Origin: Ilyonectria destructans
Taxonomy: Eukaryota > Ascomycota > Sordariomycetes > Hypocreales > Nectriaceae
Direction of reading: 5' to 3'
Length of the DNA: 64,000 nucleotides
Assembly: GCA_020740775.1 (NCBI GenBank)
Contig: JAHEWK010000019.1
Span: forward strand, 1,116,001 to 1,180,000
Position 1 is the first letter of the stretch. Every line of letters begins with the position of its first letter. The position numbers and the translations under genes were made by a program. Positions 22,993 through 33,537 of the stretch are shown here, one piece after another. The notes beneath the pieces are model-generated. The model made no database searches and had not been told where the DNA came from. It worked only from the letters and a program-made list of their open reading frames with translations.

Positions 22993-23245
22993 CACTGCTG
23001 CTGTATTGCTGATATTATCGGAGTTTTGGGATCGAAAATCGAAAGGAGATACCAAGGCGCGTTGAACTAAGGCGCATTGAATGAAGGAGACGCGCAATCG
23101 AAGAGGATGCATTCTGGACAGAAGCAAACAAGGAGCAGATAACACAGCGGCAAGCAAACAAAGCAGCTGGGCGAGTATGGTAAGAGCTAGACGGCTGAAC
23201 GAGGGCAGCAGGCAAGCAGCTAGCATCAAAAGGAAGGATCATTCG
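22993..23245 (-). repeat. dispersed repeat, copy B (inverted copy of 14880-15117)
   Basis: Reverse complement of this segment aligns along its length with 14880-15117. It carries an extra 11-base duplication (ACGCGCCTT block) and has lost the ATG, which reads TTG here. Beyond 22993 the two copies are unrelated. Confidence 0.7.
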
Positions 23246-25029
23246 CAGATAGCAAGTCGCAGTCAATGAAGCATACAGATCAAGAGGGTCCATTTTACCA
23301 GGCGGCGTGCAGTGCAAACTAGAGCGGCCTGATGAGACTGGCCTGTACTCGCGTTCAGCCGGTGTTTTATCTGAGGGCTATTAACCACCAACCAAAAGCA
23401 AAGTCAAAAGGAGCAACTGAGCCCTCGGCCTCCCTAAGCATCCTTACAATCTCGACAACAGGAGTCAGAAATGAAGGATCGTCAGTGGAGTTATAATCAT
23501 AGTGCCGATAATTTCGGCGCACTACAATGTAGACATCGGCATCGTAGCGGCCGTTCGGTTACATCTTCGCATAAGGCGCTGGGTCGTCCTTGCGAAATTA
23601 TTATTCGTCCTATCACGTTTCCTAGGCGAAGAGGTAAGCTCGATCATCGTTGCTCCGGGGTATCTGGCAAGTATTGAGCGCGCTCGACTCTGAGTCGCCG
23701 GCCTCGCTTTGGTCGGAGACGGAGACTTCTGTCGTGCTGACAAGGGTCGAATCTAAGGCAGAAGCAGTACCTCCTGTGGAGCGGGGCGTGAGGCCGAGCA
23801 GGTCGTTGAGACCCTGGTGCGCCCGGTTGAACGGAGAGGCGAAACCACCAAGTGGCGAGAATGGCCAATCAGCGAAACCCGAAGTCCGTCCGTGCACGTT
23901 TCATTAAGCAGCCACACCTGCGAGAGACAATGCCACCAGGCCGGGCGTAATAAATTGTCTTGTCTTGCCTTGTCTTGTCTTGTCTTGTCTTGTCTGCCTT
24001 CTTTCGCTTTACCTACGTTTACATATGCCAAGGCCTCTAAGAAGCTCTCGGATCTCCAAAACATGGGACAGCCGTAGAATTCTACCATATTCCGACAGGT
24101 ACCACAGCGTAACAAGCTGGATAGCAACAACGAGTTCATACGGAAGTATATTGGGCATATGACGAGACGGCAAGATCACGGCTTCAGCCTGCCGCGAGAT
24201 GAACTGAATCCTTCATGAATTGGTCATGCGGGTTATGATACCCCTGTCGTCACGGTCTCAGAGCCATCATAAGTGTTCTACTTTTTTTATTATCTAAGTT
24301 GATATATGACAAGCAAAACGATGATTCTCTTGCTCCTACTAATGCCGAGCACGGGCCAAGTGAACCTCTTGCCAACCGCTAGTCATGTCCCCCTGGTTCT
24401 GGCAACAACTGACGCACATGTCCGCCCTCCATCTTTCAAGCGCCGAGCTCCCGATATCACCTCAGCACGGTGATTATGACTCCCTTCACATATAGTCTGG
24501 CGAAGAAATAGGCGTCCGTCCGCCGCCAGCCTACTGCGTGTTCAGACGTCTGTGAAGATAGACATACAGCCCGTCATTTGAAGTCGAAGCGGTGCCTTCC
24601 GCCTCGTGTATGTACGTGTTTGTGGACGGCTGCAGAGCGGGGTGAGCGTGATGGAGGAGGTGATGTCGAGACGAACAAACCGGAAGTGATGGTCGTCGAG
24701 CTAGACTCGCCGATCCGCAGGGATACAGGGGTGAGAGAGGGCAGTGAGGGCATCCTGGCATGATTTAGCAGCGCCGCCGACCCATGGAATGGGGATTTAT
24801 TCGTCTGGGGGTACAAGCCCCATAGGAACCCGTCCCCCGCTGCTATCCCTTTGACTGTCGTAAGCCTCCCTCCACCTCCGTACCGCAAAAGAGGTTCCAG
24901 CCAACCAGAGAGCATCAAATCAAAGGTACATTAATCCCCACCTAATTTTGGTGGTGCTAAAAGTCCCAGCAATTGCCAAGTCTACATAGAGGTACATTAC
25001 ACTCTTTACAGCGGTACCGTGACTGCGCC
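23246..25029. other. no supported gene
   Basis: Frames of 60-130 codons overlap on both strands, strongest on the minus strand at 23622-23897, but none carries a motif. A pentanucleotide microsatellite lies at 23955-23994. Around 24290 there is a short T-run and AT-rich patch. Confidence 0.35.
23955..23994 (+). repeat. (TTGTC)8 microsatellite
   Basis: Eight tandem 5-base units of TTGTC, one with a T-to-C change (TTGCC). It creates the RQDKTRQDK-like repeat in the overlapping minus frame, which is therefore an artefact. Confidence 0.95.
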
Positions 25030-25440
25030 GCCCTGCGGCTGTTGCCGCTCACTGCAGACAATGCCGCCCTTGATCTTCGAGGCCGAGGCTAACCTAGCCG
25101 GAGGCCTTGGCTCGAACTGGCTCAGCGAAGAAGATTCCCTAACCTGTCCTTGATGGCCGTCGACATTCTATCGGTTCCGCCTATGTCTGCTGAGACAGAG
25201 CGACTCTTCTCCAAAGCTAGACTGACAGTCACCAACCAGCAAGGATCTATAAATATTAAAACTTTGAATCTTTTGGAATGTCTACGATCCTGGGACAGGA
25301 GCGCTTTGATAGTCCAGTCGGAAGTAAGTTTTCCATTCTGTGAGGTGTACATACTATTTTCCAATTATAGATTCCAGCATGGCTACGTTGATTCGGCAGC
25401 TACAGATGTTATGCCTGATGTTTAGGAACTCTATGGGTAG
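25030..25440 (+). pseudogene. hAT transposase C-terminal dimerisation domain, fragment
   Basis: After one stop the plus strand reads MAVDILSVPPMSAETERLFS, then KARLTVTNQQGSI and TLNLLECLRSWDRS. This is the hAT C-terminal dimerisation motif (LSIPxxSxExERxFSxA..), usually the last 80 residues of the transposase. Sequence before it (GLGSNWLSEEDS) fits the stretch just upstream in the family. Everything earlier is missing, so this is a 3' remnant. Confidence 0.75.
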
Positions 25441-25548
25441 GCTAGCGGAAGAGACATGATCAAGTAGTAGCGTATTAGTTATGTGGTGGGTAGCTTAGGG
25501 CCAAAGGTAGAAGGAAGAGTTAGACGTCGTTTATAAGGTTTAGACCTT

Positions 25549-25628
25549 TAGTCTATGCTGTAGTCTATACTGTAGTCTGTAGTGTAGTCTGTAGTGTAGT
25601 CTGTAGTGTAGTCTGTAGTGTAGTCTGG
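25549..25628 (+). repeat. 12-base minisatellite
   Basis: Six tandem units of TAGTCTGTAGTG (first two variants TAGTCTATGCTG and TAGTCTATACTG) plus a partial seventh. It lies between the two hAT fragments. Confidence 0.9.
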
Positions 25629-25865
25629 TCTGAAGGTGACAGACGGACTAATAATTACATAAACCTCGTCGTCATCGAAGCGAGCAGGGCGACGACGGGC
25701 ACGACAGGGTTTCGGACTCCGTCAGAGGCGTAGACACTATTCCAATCGGCTCAAGGTGTTCGATGCATGAAACACGTCCTTAACCTTGTTGTTAAATCTC
25801 TTTTCTTTGGAAACGATGTTGATGTGTTTGAGAAATCTCCCATCAAGGGGGAGCCCTTGGCAAGA

Positions 25866-26160
25866 GCAGCCCATGACGAGTGGATGCAAAAGGGTCCTGT
25901 CGGGAAAGCACACAACTTCGTCGTTTGAGTTCATCAGTCCGACTTGCTGACTCAGTTGCTTCTTCAACTGCAACAAGACTCCTTTGCAGCCTCTGACGAC
26001 CCTAAAGTTCGAAAGCAACGGCCAGTTGACGTTGTCCATGACAACAATACTAGATGGTTATCCCAATACTACATGATAAAAAGAATGCTTCGCTTGCAGC
26101 CCTTCTACGAAGAATTCATCGCTAGAGCCAAGAGGCTATTCCGAGACGCTTGGAAGGGTG
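25866..26160 (+). pseudogene. hAT transposase central fragment
   Basis: The plus strand reads MQKGPVGKAHNFVV, a stop, then LLTQLLLQLQQDSFA and RPVDVVHDNNTRWLSQYYMI plus LQPFYEEFI. The DNxTRWxSxYxMI phrase is typical of the hAT catalytic core region. It lies downstream of the C-terminal fragment at 25030, so the two pieces are from different copies or were rearranged. Homology ends near 26160. Confidence 0.65.
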
Positions 26161-26665
26161 AGGCTGGACACAAGCCCCCTCTGCTTCTGTTCTCCTGGTA
26201 TCTTGTTTCCCCAAACGGCTGTACCCAGTTTGTCGGAATCCAGAATAAATAGTCTGCCACTTCACCGTTGGCCTCGCCAGGGTGACTGGGCGCCCCGTGA
26301 CCAGACGGTCCAATTACAAACGCACACATCTTCGCGCCCATGCAAGATAATCACCTGGCACCTCTTGAGTGGCTGCTGCGGGCTGTCTTGGAAGGCCGTC
26401 CCAGTCGGAAGCGGTCCGCCGCCCCGTCAACCCGTTCTCGGCCGGGCTCGTCCCTCCGCTGACGCGTTTGCCCCTCGCCATCTCCCCTGTCCCTCATCGC
26501 CCCAATGTTACTTGATGTCGATGGCATTCCTTCTTTCTCTCTACGGACCTTGCGATCATCTAAATCCTAGCAACCTCCATCTATCTTTGACGCCCGCTGG
26601 CATTTCACCGCGGCCATTATGGCGGAAGACAATGACCCTATTGAATACAGCGTCCCAGCGAGGAT
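26161..26665. other. no supported gene
   Basis: A plus frame of 196 codons crosses the stretch, but it has no motif and overlaps the antisense of the HET fragment. It is probably non-coding. Confidence 0.3.
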
Positions 26666-26920
26666 CTAGGTTGGCCAGCCAGATGGCGGGCCTGTCAAGG
26701 CGCAGTCCAGCAAGAGATTCGCACTGCCAGCTTTTACCATGTACTTAGCCACTCGCCTGTAGACCTCGTCTACGTCCTGTTGATAGTCTGGCTGCAACGT
26801 TGGCTCGTCTGCCTCGAGAGAGATGCCCAGCAAAGTAAAGACAAAGTCTCGGGGATCCGAGGCCACTATAATCACTGGAGGGATATTTCCATATTTTACC
26901 AATACAGCTAGGCAGAGCAA
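26666..26920 (-). pseudogene. heterokaryon-incompatibility (HET) protein fragment
   Basis: The minus frame contains ASDPRDFVFTLLGISLEADE followed by LQPDYQQDVDEVYRRVAKYM. This is the conserved block downstream of the HET domain proper (xxDPRDxVFALLGLxxD..xPDYxxxxxxVY). HET proteins trigger cell death when genetically different hyphae fuse. Only about 85 codons remain, bounded on the upstream side by AT-rich DNA, so it is a truncated relic. Confidence 0.75.
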
Positions 26921-27440
26921 TAATTATCCAAGATCAATATATAATAAATTCGATTAGTACGACCGTCCCTCTAGGGCTAAGTATCCATTATATATTAACA
27001 GTCTCCCCTCCCTTTTACTTTAGCTATCCCTAATAGCCTGGTAGCCTAAAGGTCTCTTATTACCCGCCGCAATATCCACTTAAAAACTGATTATATTGAT
27101 ACGCAAAATATATATTAGGAGATTAGTAATATAGAAATAATATCTCAAATATAGCAATTATTAACTGCAGTACTATATGCTCTTCTATAAGAGATCTATT
27201 TCTCTTCTTAAGGAGTGTAATATACTCTCTTATAATATATATTATAGCCTTCTATATTCTAGGTAAGAATTATTATTATATAAGTTGGGTGCTAACTAAC
27301 CTTATCTACTATTATTTTAGGTATTCCTTCTTATAGATCCTTTATTATACTCTTCTCTCCTTTTTTTACTATTATAACTCTTATACTAGGCATACTATCC
27401 TATAGTTCAATAAATATATTATTTAACTGTATGTTATGGT
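26921..27440. other. AT-rich tract, probable mutated repeat
   Basis: Very AT-rich DNA with TATA and TTATA runs and no open frame. It directly abuts the HET fragment and probably is a RIP-degraded transposon. No family could be recognised. Confidence 0.5.
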
Positions 27441-28118
27441 GCTTCTCGATTGTGCGCCTGGGCGGGGTTTCCAATAGTTTGTAACGGCCCAAGTTGCATG
27501 CCGGTGTGGGAGGATACTCGGGCTTGATTACTATGCTGGAGGAGAGGAATAATAGTATCAGTCTATGCAGTCTCTTGTAGCTCGGGAGGTTCCGAGGAAC
27601 GGTCGGATGCGGCGCGAAGACAGTTAGCATTGGGGAAAGGGATAGGAGATATCTTGAGGTTGAAAGGGGTCGCTGCGGCACTTGAGTCCGTGGGGGTATT
27701 TTAACGCCCTGAATATCTCCCTCAACTCGGGCTGTACTGAAAATAATGGCGTTAAAAATGATCACATGACAATTCGCACGATGATATATCCGAATATCTC
27801 TTTCTCAATATAACCCAACAAGAGATATAATATATCCACTAACCCAGAAGAGGTGGTACAAAGTGGTACCGCAGTTGCGCCACCACCTTTTGACCACCCT
27901 ACGCAAACTCAAAGGGCTTCGTAGTTCTAGCTGATCATTGGATCGTGTTCTGTGTCACCTTGCCGATCAATGGGGTACAGGCCAAGCTACTGGGTCGGTT
28001 AATGCAACCGCGGCCTAATTTAGCGCATCACTGCCTACTACAGGGAGATTACGGTGGTGGCAAAGGGCTGTTTGATCCTCAACAGAACATCGAACTGGGC
28101 GGAATGAGCCGGCTTACG
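27441..28118. other. no supported gene
   Basis: Mixed-composition DNA between the AT tract and the solo LTR, with no recognisable protein. Confidence 0.35.
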
Positions 28119-28560
28119 TGTTACGACCCGTGCCGCGTAGACGCCTGGCGTCACGTGCACCCCACAAATTTCCCCCAATCAAGTACACCCCACTGCGGCT
28201 CACGTCGTACTAAAGGACTCACGCGTGAGCCTCCACGGCTCACGCGTGAGCCTCTCCGGCTCACCTGCGATTCCAAGGCTCACTGCCGTGAGCCTCACCT
28301 ATCATCCTAGTATATAGACACACGTTCATTAGCACTTTCCTAGACTCTTAGCTACCTCAGCTATCAATACAACTTGGTTACCTCAATCACCTTGACTCGC
28401 TACGCATCACTGTGCTTGACCATTACCAGACGTAACATTTACCCAGTAAGTGACGCCCTAACCTATCTGCTAACATAAACCTACGGTTTATCCACCAGCA
28501 ACCCATCTCTCGACTACCCTATACCACGTATACGGCAGTCTAGAGAACACGACCGTTACA
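28119..28560 (+). mobile_element. solo LTR with 5-base target duplication TTACG
   Basis: The 442-base segment begins TGTTACGACC and ends GACCGTTACA, giving TG..CA ends. It is flanked by TTACG at 28114-28118 and again at 28561-28565. A TATATAG box lies near 28312. Two to three GGCTCACGCGTGAGCC-type palindromes occur at about 28216-28252, with a related GGCTCAC..GTGAGCC near 28275-28295. No internal retroelement sequence is attached, so it is a recombined solo LTR. Gypsy or copia origin cannot be told. Confidence 0.8.
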
Positions 28561-29486
28561 TTACGCCTCAAGGTAGCACGACAATGGCACCCAAACACGA
28601 ATGCAGTACGGTAAAGCGACACACTCGAGTCGACACTGGCTGTTGGCCCACGTTTTGAATGATTTTGGTCTCGATATGGTCACCCAGTGCTCGTTGCTGC
28701 TGACGGCGCTGTGATGAAGCGATACTGCGGGAGTAGAAGGTGTTGTGTTGTTGAATGATATAAGTTCCATGAGCACAGCTCATTAAAATAGTATCCACAT
28801 CAGCAGATCGGACCATCTTAGTCATACGATCTCAACACATTGCTCCCAGTCGCTGCCAGAAGCCAGGGCACTACCAGTAGCAGGGATAGACATCCGAGGC
28901 GCTGCCAGTAGCCAGGGCGCTAGCAGCCATCAGAGGCCGGTTAATTAGGGGCCCGCATTAGCTAGGGTATATCGCCTCCGCCCACAAAGACAACCATCGC
29001 GGAGAGCTTGGCATCTGTGAGCGAGCTTTTCCCCCAATCAGGAGGAATCTCCAGAAGTCGATACGATGCTGAAGAACAAAAATAGAAGCTGTGACCACGA
29101 GCAAGTCCCTCACTTGCCTCTGCGCCAATTTTGACAGTGGGGAGGATTGAGCGGTCAACCAACCAGGCCAAGGGTCTACGGTATTAGTACAGTAAAACGG
29201 GTAATTAAAAACCCGAGAGTGAACTAGCAGGGGTCTTGCGTGAACTGAAAGGTCTCCTCAATGTTGCTGTGCCGTTCAGATTCGGTGTATAAAGAGCGTT
29301 CGAGATCGTCGCGAAGAAATAGTGAGGCCGGTGTGCTAGTTATCCAAGAAGCACGGGACATAAGCAGACTTTTTCGAGTATCCCACCTACAAGGTGAATT
29401 CTTTCTCTCCATTCCTTCTCTCTCGTCAAGTATGTCCTTTCCTTTCTCACCAAAGAGACAAAGCTGCTAACAATGAGACACTTAGA
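28561..29486. other. no supported gene; small tandem duplication
   Basis: A CGCTGCCAG(T/A)AGCCAGGGC(G/A)CTA unit is repeated around 28850-28925. The 3' part is the leader of the secreted-protein gene, including an intron at 29430-29485 with GTATGT, GCTAAC and CTTAG signals. Confidence 0.5.
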
Positions 29487-29765
29487 ATGAAGCTATATTG
29501 CTTGACATTTCTATTCCTATTCCTGGGAACATGCAACGCCGGATGGTATCACTACTGGTGCGCCAACAGTGCGAAAGGCTGCAAGAGGGGCAAAAGCCGA
29601 TACCCGACGTACAAGTGCGGCAAGCAAGTGGGATACGACTATTACGAGATCGAGGTCAAGAAGTGGTGGGAGAATGGCAAGGCTAATAACGACATCTTTT
29701 GGAATCAATACATCGACTGCTGCATTGATGCCGGCAAGGTTGGATGCTATCAGAAGTGGAATTAA
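29487..29765 (+). CDS. small secreted cysteine-rich protein, unknown function
   Basis: The 92-residue frame opens with a clear signal peptide (MKLYCLTFLFLFLGTCNA, predicted cleavage after residue 18 at C-N-A). The mature part of 74 residues has six cysteines at 25, 32, 44, 78, 79 and 87, enough for three disulfides, and is rich in Tyr, Trp and Lys. I choose the ATG at 29487, not an upstream in-frame start, because a leader intron (29430-29485) with perfect fungal signals ends one base before AATG. The Cys pattern C-x6-C-x11-C-x33-CC-x7-C matches no family I can name. Such proteins include effectors, antifungal peptides and wall proteins; none can be chosen here. Confidence 0.7.
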   Translation: MKLYCLTFLFLFLGTCNAGWYHYWCANSAKGCKRGKSRYPTYKCGKQVGYDYYEIEVKKWWENGKANNDIFWNQYIDCCIDAGKVGCYQKWN

Positions 29766-30029
29766 AGTCAAGTATTTACGCTCCGGCCGTTGAGAGAACC
29801 GAGATCTTCGAGGGTGTGACGCGGGACCCCAATTGGGACGAGTGGATGCGATAGGGGCCCCGATATCTTTGAGTGAACGTATTAGCAATGTGTTGTATGC
29901 ATTAATACTGTCTTTTTTTTCTTACTTTAACACCGCTCTTTGTAGAACTGCGATGTATGGGAGGAAGATTTGGATGCCCACATACAACGTCGAGATCGCC
30001 TTACTCCATAAGAAAGACTGAAGGAGGAC
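29766..30029. other. 3' flank of the secreted-protein gene
   Basis: No second gene is seen here. A run of eight T lies near 29912. Confidence 0.3.
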
Positions 30030-30410
30030 GGAGAGCGTCTCTTTCAGTCCCGAAAATCGAATCCCGACGGTGTATTGGTCTTGCTGCTCACCCCGAAGCC
30101 AGCATTTCGCAGGGCGCGATGCCGCGCCACCGAGTGCCTCTATGGCTCTTCCGATAGTCGGTATGGAGCCGAGATCCGAGGTAAGTATCGCATATCCCTT
30201 GGATGGAGTGGGCAACCTCAGCTCGAGCATTACCATGTCCATTGCATAGAATGTATGGTACCGCTTCCGGCCCTCGCCCGCTCACAGTTCAAACTAGATG
30301 GAAGGGCGTCGTGGAGCCTGATGATTGGCAAATGGATGGAGCATCGAGGTAGGATCAATATTGAAAAGATTGCAGCATACATCGACAGGGAGGCTGTTTA
30401 TTCTCGATAG
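30030..30410 (+). pseudogene. fragment of a conserved fungal protein with a possible zinc site
   Basis: The plus frame has CRATECL, then RGKYRISLGW, HYHVHCIECM, and finally a helical ALARSQFKLDGRASWSLMIG and HRGRINIEKIAAYID stretch. The spaced Cys pair with HYHxHC looks like a zinc-binding fold, and the ending resembles uncharacterised fungal proteins. The frame stops at 30410. No start or upstream exon could be set. I call it a fragment; the function is unknown. Confidence 0.4.
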
Positions 30411-32602
30411 TTCAGGGACACGATCGACGAGATATCCAACAGAGTTACAACATCAGCTTTCATACAATACTGGAGGCGGCTCTTGTCAATACCCTATCAA
30501 TGCAGAAGACTGGGCGATCCAGCCGTTCATCGTGGTTGTTTCACAGATCTTTTGATGTCATTCCCATCTGAGGCTATATATCTCATGGTCTCTGGCGGCA
30601 ACTATACCTATGTTAAAGAAGGAAGGAGGGGACAAGGCTGCTGGAGGCCGCGTTTCAATAGGTACTGGGGCGACACAACTGCACAAACGAAAGGCATCAT
30701 TAGAATACCAATGTCCTAAGTTTTACTAGTTTGGTTTCTTAACGGTTTATATGTAGCTGCAGAGGATGTTTCGAGCAGTTCTACGGACGTCCTCGCCTTG
30801 TTGACGACAATAGAGGGTACACATAATAGAGTCAATGCGATGAACTGGCTCTTTTATTGCTCCATTACCAAAGATGAGAAGCAAAGACCGGCAGACAGGC
30901 TAGAACGTCGGCAATTGAAGGACTGTTGGATAGATGGGGGATTTATACTTGTGCTCTGAAGAATCCCTGCCGGGAACAGGAACATTCGCGGAACCGTTCG
31001 TCCTCAAGCCCTAGAGACCTGCAAGCAACATGCATGCACTCGCATTGCAGGCGGTGGATGGAGGACAGCAGACCAGGTACCATGGAACATTGCGCACCCA
31101 TGCTTGGCATCATTCATTGCGCTCGTTGGCAAGGTCCTGCGACATGGCCGAGATCCTCCAGCACGTCCAGACCGCGGCCGCACACAGGACATCCAGAAAG
31201 ACATCATGATCACCAAGAACTCCGTCAGATTGGACAATGATCCGCTAAACGAAGCTAACTTCAGCGGAGGAAGAACTACCGCCGCGTCTTGGGTGGCACA
31301 GCCAAAGGCTCCCCACCTCTCCCTCCGCCAGCACCCCAAGGCATGCCCGCTATATAGTCACAGCAAACAAAGGCCGAGTGGTATTTATACCATAATTACG
31401 GCCCTTTGGTGGCCACCTCTTTGCAATCATCACCGTCTAACAGCAGGAGAGCCTGCGAGATCAGCGCGGCGTACGGGAACAGGATTCCGCCAACTTCCTT
31501 CCAAAGCGGATTCCCACGCGCCGCCAGGACTTTAGCCTACCCAGATCTTATCCACCTTGGCTTTCATAGTGGGATCCGCCTTTCAGGCGAGTCCTTCTGG
31601 GCGCTTCTCATCGGTTGCCTGCATCTTCACTACATACAATTCTCCGATATCGATAAAGTCACTGGGAAGTTAAGACGAGCTACTCTTAACATTCTGAGGA
31701 CGAGGCCAGATGTGGGAAATCAACTGGCTGGCAGATCAGATTGAGTCCGAGAGGATATGGCTATTAGGGATTTCACAGTCCAAGGGGCTAGGTGGTCCCT
31801 GACTAAACGTCCAGAGTATGGACAGAGCATGGCAGGTATGTACAGTCCTATCGACTCTACCTGCCATACAGCGATAGCCGTGCCACCGAGGAACAATCGC
31901 AATAATTTCTGTATAAAGTTGAATAAGACATTCAAAATGGGGAGTAGATGACTGAGTATAGGATGAAGAGTTCGAGGGAGGGTGACTTCATGTCCAAGAA
32001 GTGGGCTGATGCATGGAGATGAACCGCGCGACAACGTTCAGTGTAAGTTGGGACGTGAAGCGCGTTAGAGCGGCGTAGGTAAACTGAAGTGGCGAGGCGT
32101 GATCAGGGCGTAAGGGGTGGAGGAGAGTACCTTTCTCCCCTCAAGACATTTTGAGTTTCGCGCTCTATCTTTTATGCTATACCGAAGCAAACTATCTTGC
32201 TCCTCCTATTCCTCCTTTCCGGCACGAGTGACTCTGTAGTAACACATACCCTTGGTTGGAGCGCTGCGGCTGGTGCGGTAGCTTGAAGGAGCATAAGAAT
32301 GCCGTGCCAGGAGGTAAAGTTGCTGAGAGGTTGCAAGAGGCGGATGGGTATGAGGCTGGTGGGTTGTGGGGTTGGAGATGAGCAATCGACCTGCTACACT
32401 TATAGAATTGTGGCTTGACAAGAATCGACCACTGCACGCCGCAAAAACTTTATTAGCTTATGCTGCCTAGATGGAGAATGCAAACTACGTAATGAAATCG
32501 CTGGTTCGCTATTAAGGTTTAGCAGAGATCAAATGATCTAAGAGTTGGAGTAGAAGCGCTTTTTACGATCGTTGTGTCTTGGTAGGACTAAACATAATAG
32601 CC
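30411..32602. other. no supported gene
   Basis: Several frames of 70-145 codons lie on both strands. The plus frame 31104-31535 faintly recalls the coiled region of LINE ORF1 proteins but is not convincing. A purine-rich, non-coding look prevails from 31900 to 32600. Confidence 0.35.
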
Positions 32603-32873
32603 TGTTGGATTGAGACCTCGTGTGGCGGCATAACATGCCTGATCCGGACTGCCTGATCCGGAACGCCGGATGCGGAACGCCGGATCAGGTAATAAGCCGG
32701 ATCCGGCATCATAACAACGCCGGATCCGTCTCCCTTTGACACCCTGATCTAGATCCCTTTGAGTATAAAATAGGGCCCCTGTGACCCTCAATCAAGCCAG
32801 GACAACCTTCTCAATTGACATCATTTTGATCAATAACTTATGCTATTGCATATAGCAAATTGCGTATCCAACA
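32603..32873 (+). mobile_element. probable solo LTR with clustered CCGGATC motifs
   Basis: The segment starts TGTTGGATT and ends TATCCAACA, inverted over eight of nine bases. A TATAAAATA box lies near 32765, about 110 bases before the end. Between 32638 and 32730 the motif (G)CCGGATC or its complement occurs about seven times in both orientations. No exact flanking duplication is found at these ends; shifting the borders by one or two bases gives AATAG on both sides, which is suggestive only. Confidence 0.6.
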
Positions 32874-33537
32874 ATAGGTATTCAGCTAGCAGTAGGGTAT
32901 ATACATTGTACAAGCTAGCGTGGCTATCGCCCGGTTGAACATGAGGGTAACACCGCGTAGTAAGATACGTAGCTGGCCCTCGATAGCTGCAGAGCTCCAA
33001 AGTAAGGTCTCTTGCCATTGACCAAGTAGGTAATCTTCATTCACTGCCGGGCCAGGCTGTTGTGCTGATGGAGCAATGATATCAAGTAGTCAATTGCGGA
33101 ATAACTCTGGCCATCCTGTATGTCGCAGCCATGGAGTCGTCTCGTGCTCCTCGATGTCTCGCATCTGGTCGAATAGAATTGGTCATCAGAATGTCGTTTG
33201 CAAGAGTATTGGCCATAGCGCGGCAAGACTCGAGTCTCGTATTTTTACGTTCTCTTTTCAGGTGAAAAGGGGGTTGCAGGGGTATGCACTTTGTAATTAA
33301 AGATGAGGCGGGCCACCGGATGTGGGGGGTGTTTAACTTTTCAGGTGAAAGGGGATTGACAGGGGAATGAGCCAATCAGAACGCATCAAAGTCCCCTTTT
33401 ACCTAAAGTGCACGATGCCACACGATGCCATAGGGATGTAGGGATTTTACTTTAAACTAGATACTTAGTAAGGTTATCCAGTCCAGACTATTCCTTATAA
33501 TACTTTGTCTATAATGTACTTCAAGTCCTAAGTGCAA
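32874..33537. other. intergenic with small direct and inverted repeats
   Basis: CTTTTCAGGTGAAAAGGGG occurs at 33254 and, slightly changed, at 33337; a reverse-complement relative lies at 33391-33412. The core CTTTTC-AGGT-GAAAAG is itself an inverted repeat. ACGATGCCAC is tandemly duplicated near 33411. No gene is supported. Confidence 0.5.

Noticed and set aside
23753..24139. 128-codon minus frame with RQDKTRQDK repeats
   Set aside because: The repeat is created by the TTGTC microsatellite.
26158..26748. 196-codon plus frame
   Set aside because: Overlaps the HET fragment on the other strand and shows no domain.
31104..31535. Possible LINE ORF1 coiled region
   Set aside because: Only a vague resemblance in one helical stretch; no zinc knuckles or other ORF1 features.
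32638..32730. CRISPR-like array of CCGGATC repeats
   Set aside because: Units are short, irregularly spaced and in both orientations, and the DNA is fungal; they lie within an LTR-like segment.
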